From the NCBI GenBank assembly GCA_000985875.1, contig CCRI01000007.1, positions 62,001 to 126,000 of the forward strand: a DNA stretch of 64,000 nt, read 5' to 3'. A program made the translations under genes and the position numbers. Below, one piece after another: positions 52,221-61,930 of the stretch; within the stretch, counting starts at the first letter, position 1; each line of letters opens with the position of its first letter. The DNA comes from Neorhizobium galegae bv. officinalis (GTDB lineage Bacteria; Pseudomonadota; Alphaproteobacteria; Rhizobiales; Rhizobiaceae). The notes under the pieces are model-generated. The model did not search any database and had not been told where the DNA came from. It saw only the letters and a list, made by a program, of their open reading frames with translations.

Positions 52221-53264
52221 TTACGCGAGCTTCCTGATGCTGCTGTAAATGATATTGCGGTTGGTACCGAACCAAACCGTCGTATCAACCGTGTCTTCCA
52301 TAGTGCTGGCATTGGCAATACGCCATATGTCGGCCTCGGAACGCTGGAGAAGCTCCCAGTTCATATAGGATTCCATGTATCCGTCATCGGCCATCTCATC
52401 GGAGAAGTTGGCAAATAGAAAGATGCCGCCCGGCTTCAGCATTTCCATGCAAATCTGCGTCAGGCGGATTGCTACCTTGTCTGTGAGGTAGTCGTACAAT
52501 CCAGCCGCATAGATGAGATCGAAAGTGCCAATCTGGTGCTTTCGTGCAAGCAGCCCCCGCACAGATCCATCAATAGGTTCGACGGAAGTCCCATGGAATT
52601 GGCTCGCGATCGAGCCAATACTTTCAGGATCCTGATCGAGTGCGACCCAACGCCTAAGGCGGCCTTCCGCAAGTGCTTTTGATGCCTCCGCTTCGCGAAG
52701 ATGACCCGCGGCGATCGCAAGGATCTCGGTGTCTGAACCCGTTCGCGCAGCGGTCTCATCAACGAAGCGGGTCAGGATGTCGCGACGTTCCCTTACGGCA
52801 ACCGGGCCAGGAGCGTTTATCGTGTACTCGAAGATTTCCAGACCGAGAGGTGGGGATGCAGCCACCTCTTCGGCCACCGCCGGATGCCGATAAATAAAGT
52901 CTATGAGACCGGCGTCACCGGAATAGCCGCGAGGTTTTTCAAAGGACCAACGAGTAAACGGGCACTGCTGCAGAATCTGTGCCGAGGGATGGGCCTGAAT
53001 GATCGGGATGAGCTTCTGCCACACAGCAACGCCGAGTTTCTGGCGTATGTCATGGAGCTGACCAATCAACCATCTGACTGCGTCAGGCAGGTCCTTGCCC
53101 GTGGCGAACCGTTGCATCGCAATGTTGATGACAACAGCAAATTCAGCTTGTGCAGTTCGCAGGAGGTCCGTTTCATCATTTTGGTTGGGTGAGCGAAGCT
53201 TGTCGCTGACCGACTGCGGTGTGATCAGGCTTTGGCCGTCAAGGGAGAAAAGGGGTTGAGCCAC
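52221..53264 (-). CDS. Class I SAM-dependent methyltransferase, PhcB/EF-type family
   Basis: 347 residues, soluble. FTRWSFEKPRGYSGDAG near residue 110 is a hallmark of a methyltransferase group often annotated as 3-hydroxypalmitate methyl ester (EF) biosynthesis proteins. A Rossmann methyltransferase domain follows: EILAIAAGHLREAE (a weak GxG motif), VALDQDPES, DLIYAAGLYDYL and EMLKPGGIFLFANF. The typical SAM glycine motif is degenerate. The real substrate is unknown. Convergent with the sugar importer operon. Confidence 0.75.
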   Translation of the reverse strand: MAQPLFSLDGQSLITPQSVSDKLRSPNQNDETDLLRTAQAEFAVVINIAMQRFATGKDLPDAVRWLIGQLHDIRQKLGVAVWQKLIPIIQAHPSAQILQQCPFTRWSFEKPRGYSGDAGLIDFIYRHPAVAEEVAASPPLGLEIFEYTINAPGPVAVRERRDILTRFVDETAARTGSDTEILAIAAGHLREAEASKALAEGRLRRWVALDQDPESIGSIASQFHGTSVEPIDGSVRGLLARKHQIGTFDLIYAAGLYDYLTDKVAIRLTQICMEMLKPGGIFLFANFSDEMADDGYMESYMNWELLQRSEADIWRIANASTMEDTVDTTVWFGTNRNIIYSSIRKLA

Positions 53265-53504
53265 GGAAACCTCGCTGGTGAATAATGATTTAAAACACTA
53301 TCTAAGATCTTCAGCATTCTCATGAAGGTCAAGCGTCAAGGTTTGCCGCAGCGGTCGCGGTGCACGTTCCAACTTTAGAAAATATTAGTGAACCCGAGAG
53401 ATACTCCGCCAGTTAAGGCGCGATCGCGCGTTATCCGTTGATGTGGAGTCTGCCTGGCGCTATCCAACTCCGGCTAGCGGTCTGCGTAGGGCTACCGCTG
53501 CAAG

Positions 53505-55529
53505 ATGTTGGGTGGCAGGGGCATGATGCACGTGTTAGCCGAGACCGCAGTCGCCACCATGCGGCCGTCACTGTCGCCGGAACAGCTGCGGTGCCTCTAT
53601 AAGCAAAAGAGCGAGAGCGGCCGTAAGCGCGCTACGCGCAACGGCCTCTGGATTGCGGTAGCCTTTTACCTTGCCTACTCGTTCACGGATTATCTTTTTA
53701 TCAGCGACGTCGTCCAGTACACGATCGCTGGCCGGCTGGCGGTCGGCGTTGGCTCTCTATGCATTCTGGAACTCCTGCTTTACCGCAACGCAAAGGCCGA
53801 TACTGTCGACATGGCGGCGGCGGTGTCCGTGCTGGCAGCCTATCTTGTCTGGCTTCTCACCGCCCAGATGACCACGATCAAAGACGCCTTCTCATACTAT
53901 ATGGTTTTTGGGGCGATCTTTATGATGAGCGTCAATCTGTTCTTCAGTTTCCGGTTTCCGGTTGCTCTGGCGGCGTCTGCAACGAACATGCTCATCTTCA
54001 TCGTTGCCCTCTATCTGTTCGCGCCTATGTTGCTTCTCCATAAGCTGATCCTTGGTGCTTTCTGCATTTCTTGCTTCATTTTTACGTCATACGTGAATCT
54101 TCAGCTCAACAGAGAGCGCTACAAAGTTTTCCTGAACGCTCTGGAAGCAAGCCTGCAGCAAGCTGCTGCCGACGAAAGGGGCAAAGCCCTTTTGCAGCTC
54201 TCAAACACGGACTCGTTGACCGGCCTGGAAAATCGCCGGGCAATCGATCAGCGTCTGCGTGACTATTGGGAACGCTGGCAGGACCACAGGGTGCCGTTTG
54301 CCGTCCTGCTTATCGATGTGGATTACTTCAAGCACTATAACGACTACTACGGCCATCAAGAAGGTGACCGGTGCCTTGTCGCTGTCTCCCACCTTCTCCA
54401 GAGCGTGGCTTCGTCCTTCGGCTCGATCATCGGGCGATACGGGGGCGAGGAATTTATCGTTATCGCACCAATGCAAGATTCGGAAAGCGCGACCGAACTC
54501 GCAGAAGCAATGTGTGTTGGCGTCCGAGCATTGGTTTGGCCACACGAGCACAGGCGGGATGGGACCAGTGTCATCACCGTAAGTGTCGGGGTTTCCTACA
54601 CGCGAGAGCAGACCAAGCAGGTCGACAAGGTCATTCATGAAGCTGATCGCGCACTTTACGCCGCCAAGGCAACCGGTCGGGATACCCTTGTGGTCTTCGA
54701 TCCCGAAGACCCGCAGAGCAATGACGACAGCGAGGATATAGCCGCGACCCTGAAGATCGCGCTTGAACACGGCCTTGTTTCCCTCGTCTATCAGCCGATC
54801 CGCAATGTCCAGACAGGCAAGACGGACGCTGTTGAAGCTTTGATGCGCTTGGCTATGCTGGACGGAACGCCAGTGTCGCCCGGGAAATTTATCCCCGTCG
54901 CGGAAAGAACCGGATCGATCATTGAACTGGGTCGATGGGCAATTCGCACTGTTTGCCGGGACCTGTTGGCGACCGACCTTGTGCAAGTTGTGAGCGTCAA
55001 CGTTTCGCCGATTGAACTTAAGGTGCCGGGTTTCGCCGGCTATGTCGCCGCAACACTGGCGGAATTCGACGTGACGGGCGCTCGGCTTGCTTTCGAAATT
55101 ACCGAAGGCGTGGAACTGGAAATCGACAAGGATGTGGTTCGTTGCATTAGCGATTTGAGAAAGCTAGGCGCTCAAGTCTGGCTCGACGACTTTGGCACAG
55201 GGTTCGCGGGCCTCTCTTGGCTTCGCCTGATAGAATTCGACACCGTCAAGATCGATCGCTCATTCCTCCATGACTGCAACACGGAGAGAGGCAAGAGGAT
55301 GTTGCTTGACATCATCACCCTATTGCGCAACCGCGGCGTGAAGATCCTTGTCGAAGGTGTCGAGACCATTGAACATCAGCGTCTGATGCAGCAGTACGGA
55401 ATCAGCCAGCTTCAGGGTTATTACATTGGACGACCCGCGCCGGCTTCCCAGCTTGAAGCCGATAATGTGCTGCGGTTCAGCACGATCAGGAACCCGGATT
55501 CCAGACGGCTATTTCGGAATGGATTGTAG
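53505..55529 (+). CDS. Membrane-bound GGDEF-EAL cyclic di-GMP protein
   Basis: 674 residues from ATG 53505 (ATG 53523 is an alternative). About six membrane helices at residues 45-205, then a short coil. The GGDEF domain (about 228-395) has an intact GGEEF in GRYGGEEF but no RxxD inhibitory site before it. The EAL domain (about 410-655) keeps the catalytic residues: EALMRL, NVSP, DDFGTG, KIDRSF, EGVET and QGYYIGRP. It could both make and break cyclic di-GMP; the intact EAL suggests net hydrolysis. Faces the rhamnose operon. Confidence 0.9.
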   Translation: MLGGRGMMHVLAETAVATMRPSLSPEQLRCLYKQKSESGRKRATRNGLWIAVAFYLAYSFTDYLFISDVVQYTIAGRLAVGVGSLCILELLLYRNAKADTVDMAAAVSVLAAYLVWLLTAQMTTIKDAFSYYMVFGAIFMMSVNLFFSFRFPVALAASATNMLIFIVALYLFAPMLLLHKLILGAFCISCFIFTSYVNLQLNRERYKVFLNALEASLQQAAADERGKALLQLSNTDSLTGLENRRAIDQRLRDYWERWQDHRVPFAVLLIDVDYFKHYNDYYGHQEGDRCLVAVSHLLQSVASSFGSIIGRYGGEEFIVIAPMQDSESATELAEAMCVGVRALVWPHEHRRDGTSVITVSVGVSYTREQTKQVDKVIHEADRALYAAKATGRDTLVVFDPEDPQSNDDSEDIAATLKIALEHGLVSLVYQPIRNVQTGKTDAVEALMRLAMLDGTPVSPGKFIPVAERTGSIIELGRWAIRTVCRDLLATDLVQVVSVNVSPIELKVPGFAGYVAATLAEFDVTGARLAFEITEGVELEIDKDVVRCISDLRKLGAQVWLDDFGTGFAGLSWLRLIEFDTVKIDRSFLHDCNTERGKRMLLDIITLLRNRGVKILVEGVETIEHQRLMQQYGISQLQGYYIGRPAPASQLEADNVLRFSTIRNPDSRRLFRNGL

Positions 55530-55746
55530 GGCAGACCTTTTTACAGCAGGACTTTTGTCAACGGTCCTTTGATGTGGCATCGAATTCATCTTGGTAATTG
55601 GGCCATGGTCCAAGCCCATGCAACCGGCTCGTTCTCGGGCCTGTACAATCTCGCATCCAGTCGCTGCTTGTTGCTGTCGCTCTGAAGAACAGCCGTCCAA
55701 GCGGCTACTCATGAGACGCCGGCCACGACGGCATCCGGTCGTGAGC

Positions 55747-56616
55747 CTAGCTGCAAAGCGTTTGTAGATATCTACCATATTCGCTTCTGCCCAGCTCCTT
55801 GCCGACCGCCTCCAGCTGCTTGTCATCTATAAAGCCCTTGCGCCAGGCGACCTCTTCCGGGCTGTTGATTTTGATGCCCTGCCGCTTCTGAAGGGTGCCG
55901 ACAAAATTCCCTGCTTCCAACAAACTCTCGGGTGTGCCGGTGTCGAGCCAGGCAAAACCCCGGCCCATTTGTTCAACGTTCAACTTGCCACGTTCGAGAT
56001 AGACTCGGTTGACGTCGGTGATCTCCAGTTCCCCGCGCAGCGACGGCTTGAGGTTTGCGGCAATGTCGACCACGTCCTTGTCGTAAAAATAGAGGCCGGT
56101 AACAGCCCAATTTGATCTCGGCACCGTCGGTTTTTCGACGATCGAGATCGCCTTCCTTGCCTTGTCGAACTCTACAACGCCATAACGTTCCGGATCCTGA
56201 ACATGATAGGCGAACACTGTGGCGCCATCGTCGCGCGCCGCCGCGCTTTCGAAAAGCTCGGTGATGCCATGGCCGTGGAAAATGTTATCGCCGAGGATGA
56301 GGCAGGATTGATCCGATCCGACAAAATCGGCGCCGATGATGTAGGCTTGAGCAATGCCTGCAGGTGAAGGTTGTTCCGCATAGGAGAGCGAAATTCCCCA
56401 AGCCGAACCATCACCCAACAGGCCGCGAAAATCCGGCAGATCATGCGGAGTGGATATGATGAGGATGTCGCGTATTCCGGCCAGCATCAACGTTGAGAGT
56501 GGATAATAGATCATCGGCTTGTCATAGACGGGCATTAGCTGTTTCGACGTGACAAGTGTCATCGGATGCAGACGCGTCCCGCTGCCGCCAGCCAGAATGA
56601 TACCTTTCATCGACAA
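55747..56616 (-). CDS. rmlA: Glucose-1-phosphate thymidylyltransferase RmlA
   Basis: 289 residues. [17 protein letters not shown] is the nucleotide-binding start, [15 protein letters not shown] follows, and [19 protein letters not shown] is the sugar-binding part. Catalyses dTTP plus glucose-1-phosphate to dTDP-glucose, the first step of dTDP-L-rhamnose synthesis. Last gene of the rmlC-B-D-A run, 39 bases after rmlD. Start chosen at 56616, two residues before the conserved strand. Confidence 0.94.
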   Translation of the reverse strand: MSMKGIILAGGSGTRLHPMTLVTSKQLMPVYDKPMIYYPLSTLMLAGIRDILIISTPHDLPDFRGLLGDGSAWGISLSYAEQPSPAGIAQAYIIGADFVGSDQSCLILGDNIFHGHGITELFESAAARDDGATVFAYHVQDPERYGVVEFDKARKAISIVEKPTVPRSNWAVTGLYFYDKDVVDIAANLKPSLRGELEITDVNRVYLERGKLNVEQMGRGFAWLDTGTPESLLEAGNFVGTLQKRQGIKINSPEEVAWRKGFIDDKQLEAVGKELGRSEYGRYLQTLCS

Positions 56617-56655
56617 TTCTCCTCAAAACGCCTTTTTATGGCTACCCGATGTGTT

Positions 56656-57555
56656 TTACCCGGCACCGCCGGCCAGGAGCCGTTGCAACGTAGTCGCAGT
56701 CGCGATTTGCCAGTTTGGCAGACGAATACCGTGAATGCTTTCGAGTTTGCCGCAATCCAATCTCGAATTGTTTGGCCTGCGCGCCGGTGTCGGATATTGC
56801 GCAGTCGGGATCGGATGCACGATCGCAGACGGGCCGCCCATCTCGGCAGATATGCGCAAGATTCCGGACGCGAAGTCGGCCCAGCTGGCCTCGCCGCTTC
56901 CCGCCATGTGGAATATACCGCGCAGGCGTCCGTCCCGTGATGACAGCAAGTTGTCGGCAACCGTTAATATGGCATCGGCGATATCGAGTGCAGATGTCGG
57001 ATTGCCGTATTGATCGGCGACGACATGGAGTTCGTCGCGACTAGCAGCAAGATGGAGCATCGTGCGCAGAAAGTTTTTGTTAAAGGGGCTGTAGACCCAT
57101 GCGGTCCTGAGGATGACATAATCTGCTCCCGAGGCGATGAGACGACGTTCGCCCTCGAGTTTCGATTGGCCATAGACACACAGGGGCGCGACGGGGTCGC
57201 TCTCATGATAGGGCGAGGTCTTGTTGCCGTTGAAGACATAGTCCGTCGACAGGTGAACTATCGGCACGTTAAGCTTGGCCGCGACCCGACTGATCTCATT
57301 TATGGCCGCGCCGTTGACCAGAAAAGCTTTGGCTGCGTCGCTTTCCGCTTGGTCGACGGCGGTATAGGCGGCAGCGGAAATGATCAATTCAGGTCTCGCC
57401 TCCGTAAGAGCTCTTTCGATCGTTTCGATATCGGCAAGGTCGAGATCGGGTCTTGCCAGCGGGATAATTTCTATTTCGCTGTGGCGCTCGACACGCTCGA
57501 TCAGAGACTGCGCGACCTGCCCGTTACGTCCGGTGACCACATAGCGACGTGCCAT
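56656..57555 (-). CDS. rmlD: dTDP-4-dehydrorhamnose reductase RmlD
   Basis: 299 residues. GRNGQVAQSLIERV binds NAD(P)H, ISAAAYTAVDQAESD and HLSTDYVFNG are conserved, and the Tyr/Lys pair is in YGQSKLEGE. Performs the final reduction to dTDP-L-rhamnose. Its start overlaps the rmlB stop by one base. Confidence 0.93.
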   Translation of the reverse strand: MARRYVVTGRNGQVAQSLIERVERHSEIEIIPLARPDLDLADIETIERALTEARPELIISAAAYTAVDQAESDAAKAFLVNGAAINEISRVAAKLNVPIVHLSTDYVFNGNKTSPYHESDPVAPLCVYGQSKLEGERRLIASGADYVILRTAWVYSPFNKNFLRTMLHLAASRDELHVVADQYGNPTSALDIADAILTVADNLLSSRDGRLRGIFHMAGSGEASWADFASGILRISAEMGGPSAIVHPIPTAQYPTPARRPNNSRLDCGKLESIHGIRLPNWQIATATTLQRLLAGGAG

Positions 57556-58616
57556 CAGTTGTCTCCGGACCCGTTAAGGAGACCGAGCCGGCCGCCGCTG
57601 GATTCCTGACGCAGCGGCGTCCACCACCATTCGTTTTCCAGATACCATTTGACCGTCTTTTCGATCCCGGTATCGAAGTTTTCTTCTGCCTTCCAACCTA
57701 ATTCCGTCTCGATTTTCGTGGCGTCGATCGCGTAGCGTGCATCATGCCCGGGCCGGTCTGCGACATATGCAATCAATCGCACGTGTGGGGCTTTTCGCGG
57801 TCGCATGTTATCCATGATCGAGCAGATTTTCCTGACCACCTCTATGTTGCGACGCTCATTGCGGCCGCCGATATTGTACGTTTCGCCCACCCTCCCGCGT
57901 TCGGCGATAAGGCCCAGCGCCCTGGCGTGATCCTCGACAAATAGCCAGTCGCGGATATTGGCGCCGCTGCCGTAAATTGGCAGTGACTTGCCCTCGAGAG
58001 CATTCAGCACACTCAGCGGGATCAGTTTTTCAGGGAAGTGATACGGGCCGTAATTGTTCGAGCAGTTGGAGACAATAACCGGCATGCCATAGGTGCGGCC
58101 CCAAGCTTTGGCCAAGTGATCAGAGGCTGCCTTGGACGCTGAATAGGGAGAGGAGGGATCATAGGGAGTTTCTTCGGTAAATAATCCGTCTTCGCCGAGA
58201 GAGCCATACACCTCGTCGGTAGAGACATGGAGAAAGCGAAAGTCTGCTTTGGCTTTGCCGGCGAGATCCTGCCAGTAGTGCCGGGCCGCCTCCAGCAAGG
58301 TAAATGAGCCGATGACGTTGGTTTCGACGAAGTCGCGGGCACCGGTAATAGAACGGTCCACATGGCTCTCCGCCGCCAGGTGCATGACCCACTCGGGTTT
58401 GAAACTGTCGAACGCCTCTTGCATCATCGCTCGATCGCAAATGTCTGCCCGAAGGAAACGATGCAGCGGGTTGCCGTCGATGGGGGCAAGCGAGGCTAGG
58501 TTGCCGGCATAGGTCAGCTTGTCTACGGTCAAGACGTTGTAGTTTCGAACGAGAACCAGATGACGCACGACAGCCGATCCGATGAACCCGGCTCCGCCGG
58601 TAACGAGGACGCGCAT
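57555..58616 (-). CDS. rmlB: dTDP-glucose 4,6-dehydratase RmlB
   Basis: 353 residues. [14 protein letters not shown] binds [15 protein letters not shown] and [12 protein letters not shown] are characteristic, and the catalytic Tyr/Lys is in [10 protein letters not shown]. Converts dTDP-glucose to the 4-keto-6-deoxy intermediate. Ten bases separate it from rmlC. Confidence 0.95.
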   Translation of the reverse strand: MRVLVTGGAGFIGSAVVRHLVLVRNYNVLTVDKLTYAGNLASLAPIDGNPLHRFLRADICDRAMMQEAFDSFKPEWVMHLAAESHVDRSITGARDFVETNVIGSFTLLEAARHYWQDLAGKAKADFRFLHVSTDEVYGSLGEDGLFTEETPYDPSSPYSASKAASDHLAKAWGRTYGMPVIVSNCSNNYGPYHFPEKLIPLSVLNALEGKSLPIYGSGANIRDWLFVEDHARALGLIAERGRVGETYNIGGRNERRNIEVVRKICSIMDNMRPRKAPHVRLIAYVADRPGHDARYAIDATKIETELGWKAEENFDTGIEKTVKWYLENEWWWTPLRQESSGGRLGLLNGSGDN

Positions 58617-58626
58617 TACATGTTCC

Positions 58627-59199
58627 CTAGCTGCCAGTGCCTATTGTGAATGACGTCGTCTCAAGCTCGGCGAGACATGGTTGCGTTCGATCTCTCTCCG
58701 AAAGCACGGCGCTTTGTGCCGTCACTGGCCACCTGATATTGAGCTCCGGATCGTTCCATAATATTCCACGGTCATGGTCGCGGCTGTAATAGTCTGTTAC
58801 CTTGTAGGAGATGATGCTGTTGGGCTGGAGAGTGCAGAACCCATGCGCAAACCCCGCGGGTATCCAGACCTGGCAACCGTTCTCGGCGGTCAGTTCCGTC
58901 TGGACATGTTGTCCAAAAGTCGGTGATCCTCTCCGGATGTCGACTGCGACGTCGAGGATGGAACCAGCGATACACCGGACCAGCTTTCCTTGAGCGCGAG
59001 GTTCAATCTGGAAGTGCAGGCCCCTGACCGTTCCAACGTCTGCTGAATGCGACTGGTTGTCTTGGACGAAATTGAAGGCGCCGATGTTCTGGCCAAAGAC
59101 GTCGGACCGAAAGGTCTCTGAGAAATATCCGCGATGGTCACCGAATTTTTGCGGCGTCACCAGCACGACGTCGCCGATTTTCGTTCGTTCGAATTGCAT
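58627..59199 (-). CDS. rmlC: dTDP-4-dehydrorhamnose 3,5-epimerase RmlC
   Basis: 190 residues. [27 protein letters not shown] with the active-site His, and [13 protein letters not shown] are signatures. Performs double epimerisation of the 4-keto sugar. First gene of the rml operon; the promoter should be in the AT-rich region beginning at 59200. Confidence 0.94.
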   Translation of the reverse strand: MQFERTKIGDVVLVTPQKFGDHRGYFSETFRSDVFGQNIGAFNFVQDNQSHSADVGTVRGLHFQIEPRAQGKLVRCIAGSILDVAVDIRRGSPTFGQHVQTELTAENGCQVWIPAGFAHGFCTLQPNSIISYKVTDYYSRDHDRGILWNDPELNIRWPVTAQSAVLSERDRTQPCLAELETTSFTIGTGS

Positions 59200-59576
59200 G
59201 CCTTCCTCGCAGTCGGGTCGCTAGATCATCTCGTCCACGTCATGGACACGTCCGGCCGCATTCACCGGTCATTCCGAAGAAAATCGCCAAAGAGCATTTT
59301 TTCGTTCTTGTGCCGTTGCAACGAGGCCAGGCTCCGTTTCCTCCGGTTAATGCATTCAGGCGAGAAACATCTTGTGAATGCAGGGTATGATTCGTATTCT
59401 TCAAGCTTGATAACAATCGTTTAGCCAAGAAAGGGATATATAGGAACATATATTCCTGTTGTGCGGGTAAATCTGACATTGATGTTAAGCAACGTTTTAC
59501 GCATGATTGCATATCGGACAAAATATAGTTCAAAAATTGAATTACTTTTGTTCTAAAAGCATCTGGTGGTGGCCGT
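59200..59576. other. AT-rich divergent promoter region of the rml and polysaccharide genes
   Basis: Markedly more A+T than the flanks, with no gene. It lies between the minus-strand rml operon and the plus-strand gene at 59577, so promoters for both are expected. AGGAA (59442-59446) and TTCCT (59453-59457) form an inverted repeat. No sigma-specific boxes can be assigned with confidence. Confidence 0.5.
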
Positions 59577-60530
59577 ATGATCGTATTTTCAGATGAAAAC
59601 CTAGAGGTGATACATCATTCCGGGTCGTCCCCCTATCTTCTCGTCACATTTAACGAGATGGACATGAGGGCGAACGGCAGTCGCTTCTGGGGGCAGAGAT
59701 TGTGCGAGAAGGCCGACATTTCGGCGCTTGGTTTTATCAGTCGGCGGCCAAACTGGTTTCCGGCGGCAAGCGTCGTCAAGGCTGTCGAGGCCGCCGCGCC
59801 TATACTTCAAGCGGCATCGGAGCGGGTCCTCTATGGGCATTCGCAGGGCGGCTATGCGGCGTTGCGGTACAGGCGGCGATTCAATGCCACCGTGGCAGTC
59901 GCCTTTTGCCCGCAAGTCTCGATCGATCCGAAGGCCGTTCCTTTCGACGGCAGGTTTGCGCGTCATTTCTCGCCCGACCTTCATTCGAATATGGCCATCG
60001 CGCCTGATCACGCGGCAGGGCGGGCCTATCTGTTCTTCGATCCGTTTCACACCGTCGATCATCAGCACGCGGTTCGGATCGCGGCGCTACAGGAGAGGAC
60101 CCGTCTGGTGCCTGTCCATATGACCGGCCACGGCACCGTTCGCGCATTTGCAGGGACGGCGCGCGCGCTGTCGCTGATCGAGGCTTGCCGCGGAGACGAT
60201 CTTCCGGGTCTGCGCGGTCTCGCCCGTGCAGCGCGCGTGACTGCGCCGATGCGGCCCTATCAGATCGCCATGACGGCGATTGCTCGGCATCGGGCCTGGG
60301 CCGACCGGTTTCATGCGCGCTTCGGCCCGCATTTCTCCCCTGTCGAGCGGGCAAATTTCCTCTACCATCGGGCCAACCGCCATATTCGCGACGGGGAGCT
60401 TGTAACGGCGCGGGCCATGCTGGCGGAAGCCATGGCGCATCAGCCGGACAATATCGGCTTCGGTCGCCGGCTCGAGGAACTGGACGGCCGTATCGCGCGG
60501 CTCGGAGCGGCTGGTGCCGCAAAATCGTGA
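59577..60530 (+). CDS. Alpha/beta-hydrolase-like protein with helical C-terminal tail
   Basis: 317 residues, no signal peptide. GHSQGGYAAL is a classical nucleophile elbow, with the serine near residue 90; Asp in FFDPFHTVD and His in HMTGHGTVRA may complete a triad. Residues 215-310 are alpha-helical (ARHRAWADRFHARFGPHF, MLAEAMAHQPDNIGFGRR) and may form TPR-like helices. It is the only plus-strand gene in this polysaccharide region and faces the GT4 gene. A cleavage or acylation role on a glycan is conceivable. I do not recognise a specific family. Confidence 0.7.
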   Translation: MIVFSDENLEVIHHSGSSPYLLVTFNEMDMRANGSRFWGQRLCEKADISALGFISRRPNWFPAASVVKAVEAAAPILQAASERVLYGHSQGGYAALRYRRRFNATVAVAFCPQVSIDPKAVPFDGRFARHFSPDLHSNMAIAPDHAAGRAYLFFDPFHTVDHQHAVRIAALQERTRLVPVHMTGHGTVRAFAGTARALSLIEACRGDDLPGLRGLARAARVTAPMRPYQIAMTAIARHRAWADRFHARFGPHFSPVERANFLYHRANRHIRDGELVTARAMLAEAMAHQPDNIGFGRRLEELDGRIARLGAAGAAKS

Positions 60531-60610
60531 TCCGAATGTTGCCCGGCCTGCCCGGACAAGGCCGACTTCGCCAGTCGGACCGCCTCTCAGCGGTTCTTGC
60601 GACGGATGTC

Positions 60611-61930
60611 TTAAAGCGCGGGCGAGAGAAGCTTGGGGCTCTCGGCGATCGCGGCATCGAGCTTCCGCCGCAGCAATGTGCGATAGAGTTTGACGTGTTC
60701 GCGAGCGCAGGCGGCGCGGTCGGCGGGCTGGCGCATGGAAACCCGCAGCCGCTCCCAGATTTTGCCATCGCCCAACACCTCGACGATGCGATCCGCGAGA
60801 TCCTGGCTGCTGCCTGCGCGGAAGTGCAGGCCGTCCTTTCCGTCACGCACCTTCTCGGCCATTCCGCCGATATCGGAGCAGATCATCGGCCTGCGGTGGA
60901 GCAGAGCTTCCTGAATGACGACGGGCGAGTTTTCCCACCAGACGGACGGCAGAACCACCCAGTCGACGGAACGCATGAGACGCGGCACGTCTGCGTTCTG
61001 GTAGGCGCCGTAGAAGCGGACCCGGTGGCCGGCGTCGGCGATCAGCTTCTTCATACGGTCCTGGAATTCGGCCGGCTGTCGCTCGAGATTACCGCCGAAG
61101 ATCATCAGGCAGGAGTCTTCGCCCCATATCTCCTTCGGGATGCGCGAGACCGCGTCGATCAGAAGATCGGCGCCCTTGAACGGCGTCATTTGTCCGAAAT
61201 AGGCAAATCGATTGCGGCGCGGCTTGGGACCTTGAAACTCGCGCGCGGGCGCCGCTGTTTCCATGGCGATGCCGTTTTCGATCACGTTGATCTTGTCCCT
61301 TTCGATGCCCCATGCGGCGTAGCGATCCGCCAGGAACCGGCTGGGGGAGATGAAAGCGTCGGCAAGGCCGAGCATGCCGCGGGCGAACAGTTCCCGCTTC
61401 AGGAAGCGTGATACGGGGATCTCCGGAAAGCAGCCGTGGCAGGCGAGGGGGGACGCGGTTTCGCAGAGCTGCCCGGACGCCCGTTTCACCATCTGCCCGT
61501 GATTGTGGCAGATCGACAGATATTCATGGAACGTGACGATGATGGCGGCGTGCGGGAACGCTTCTCTCAAGGCATAGAGCGCTTCGAGGCCGATGCCGAG
61601 AACATGATGGAAATGGATGACATGGGGCCTGAGATCGCGCACAAATCGCAAAAGGTCCCGGCTGATCGCCTGCGTATCACCATTGGACAGGAAGAAGTGG
61701 TCGTAATCGTCTGTGTGGAACAGTAATTCGTCCTCCACGAGGCGCAGGCTCATCAGCGCGGATGCGGCGTGCCGCGGCACCGGGTGTCCGATCCGGGCCA
61801 GATAAACCGATTCCACGTTCGGCAATGCTTTCAGACCGAGATGAAGGTTGTGGGAGGCGATTTCCGCTCCGCCGAGGGAGACCGACGGATGGGCATGCGA
61901 GACGACAAGGACGCGAAGCTGCTCGTTCAT
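60611..61930 (-). CDS. Glycosyltransferase family 4 protein
   Basis: 439 residues. The first half has VVSHAHPSVSLGGAEIASHNL with the acceptor-side motif, and HFHHVLGIGLEALYAL. The donor half carries RFAYFGQMTPFKGADLLIDA and, near the end, PSVWWENSPVVIQEALLHRRP, the E-x7-E motif of retaining GT4 enzymes (ENSPVVIQEA). A 25-residue helix ends the protein. Adds a sugar, possibly rhamnose from the rml pathway, to a surface glycan. Overlaps the GT2-like gene by four bases. Confidence 0.88.
   Translation of the reverse strand: MNEQLRVLVVSHAHPSVSLGGAEIASHNLHLGLKALPNVESVYLARIGHPVPRHAASALMSLRLVEDELLFHTDDYDHFFLSNGDTQAISRDLLRFVRDLRPHVIHFHHVLGIGLEALYALREAFPHAAIIVTFHEYLSICHNHGQMVKRASGQLCETASPLACHGCFPEIPVSRFLKRELFARGMLGLADAFISPSRFLADRYAAWGIERDKINVIENGIAMETAAPAREFQGPKPRRNRFAYFGQMTPFKGADLLIDAVSRIPKEIWGEDSCLMIFGGNLERQPAEFQDRMKKLIADAGHRVRFYGAYQNADVPRLMRSVDWVVLPSVWWENSPVVIQEALLHRRPMICSDIGGMAEKVRDGKDGLHFRAGSSQDLADRIVEVLGDGKIWERLRVSMRQPADRAACAREHVKLYRTLLRRKLDAAIAESPKLLSPAL

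Noticed and set aside
60185..61411. 408-codon plus-strand frame opposite the GT4 gene
   Set aside because: Antisense of a clear glycosyltransferase; no domain in the translation.
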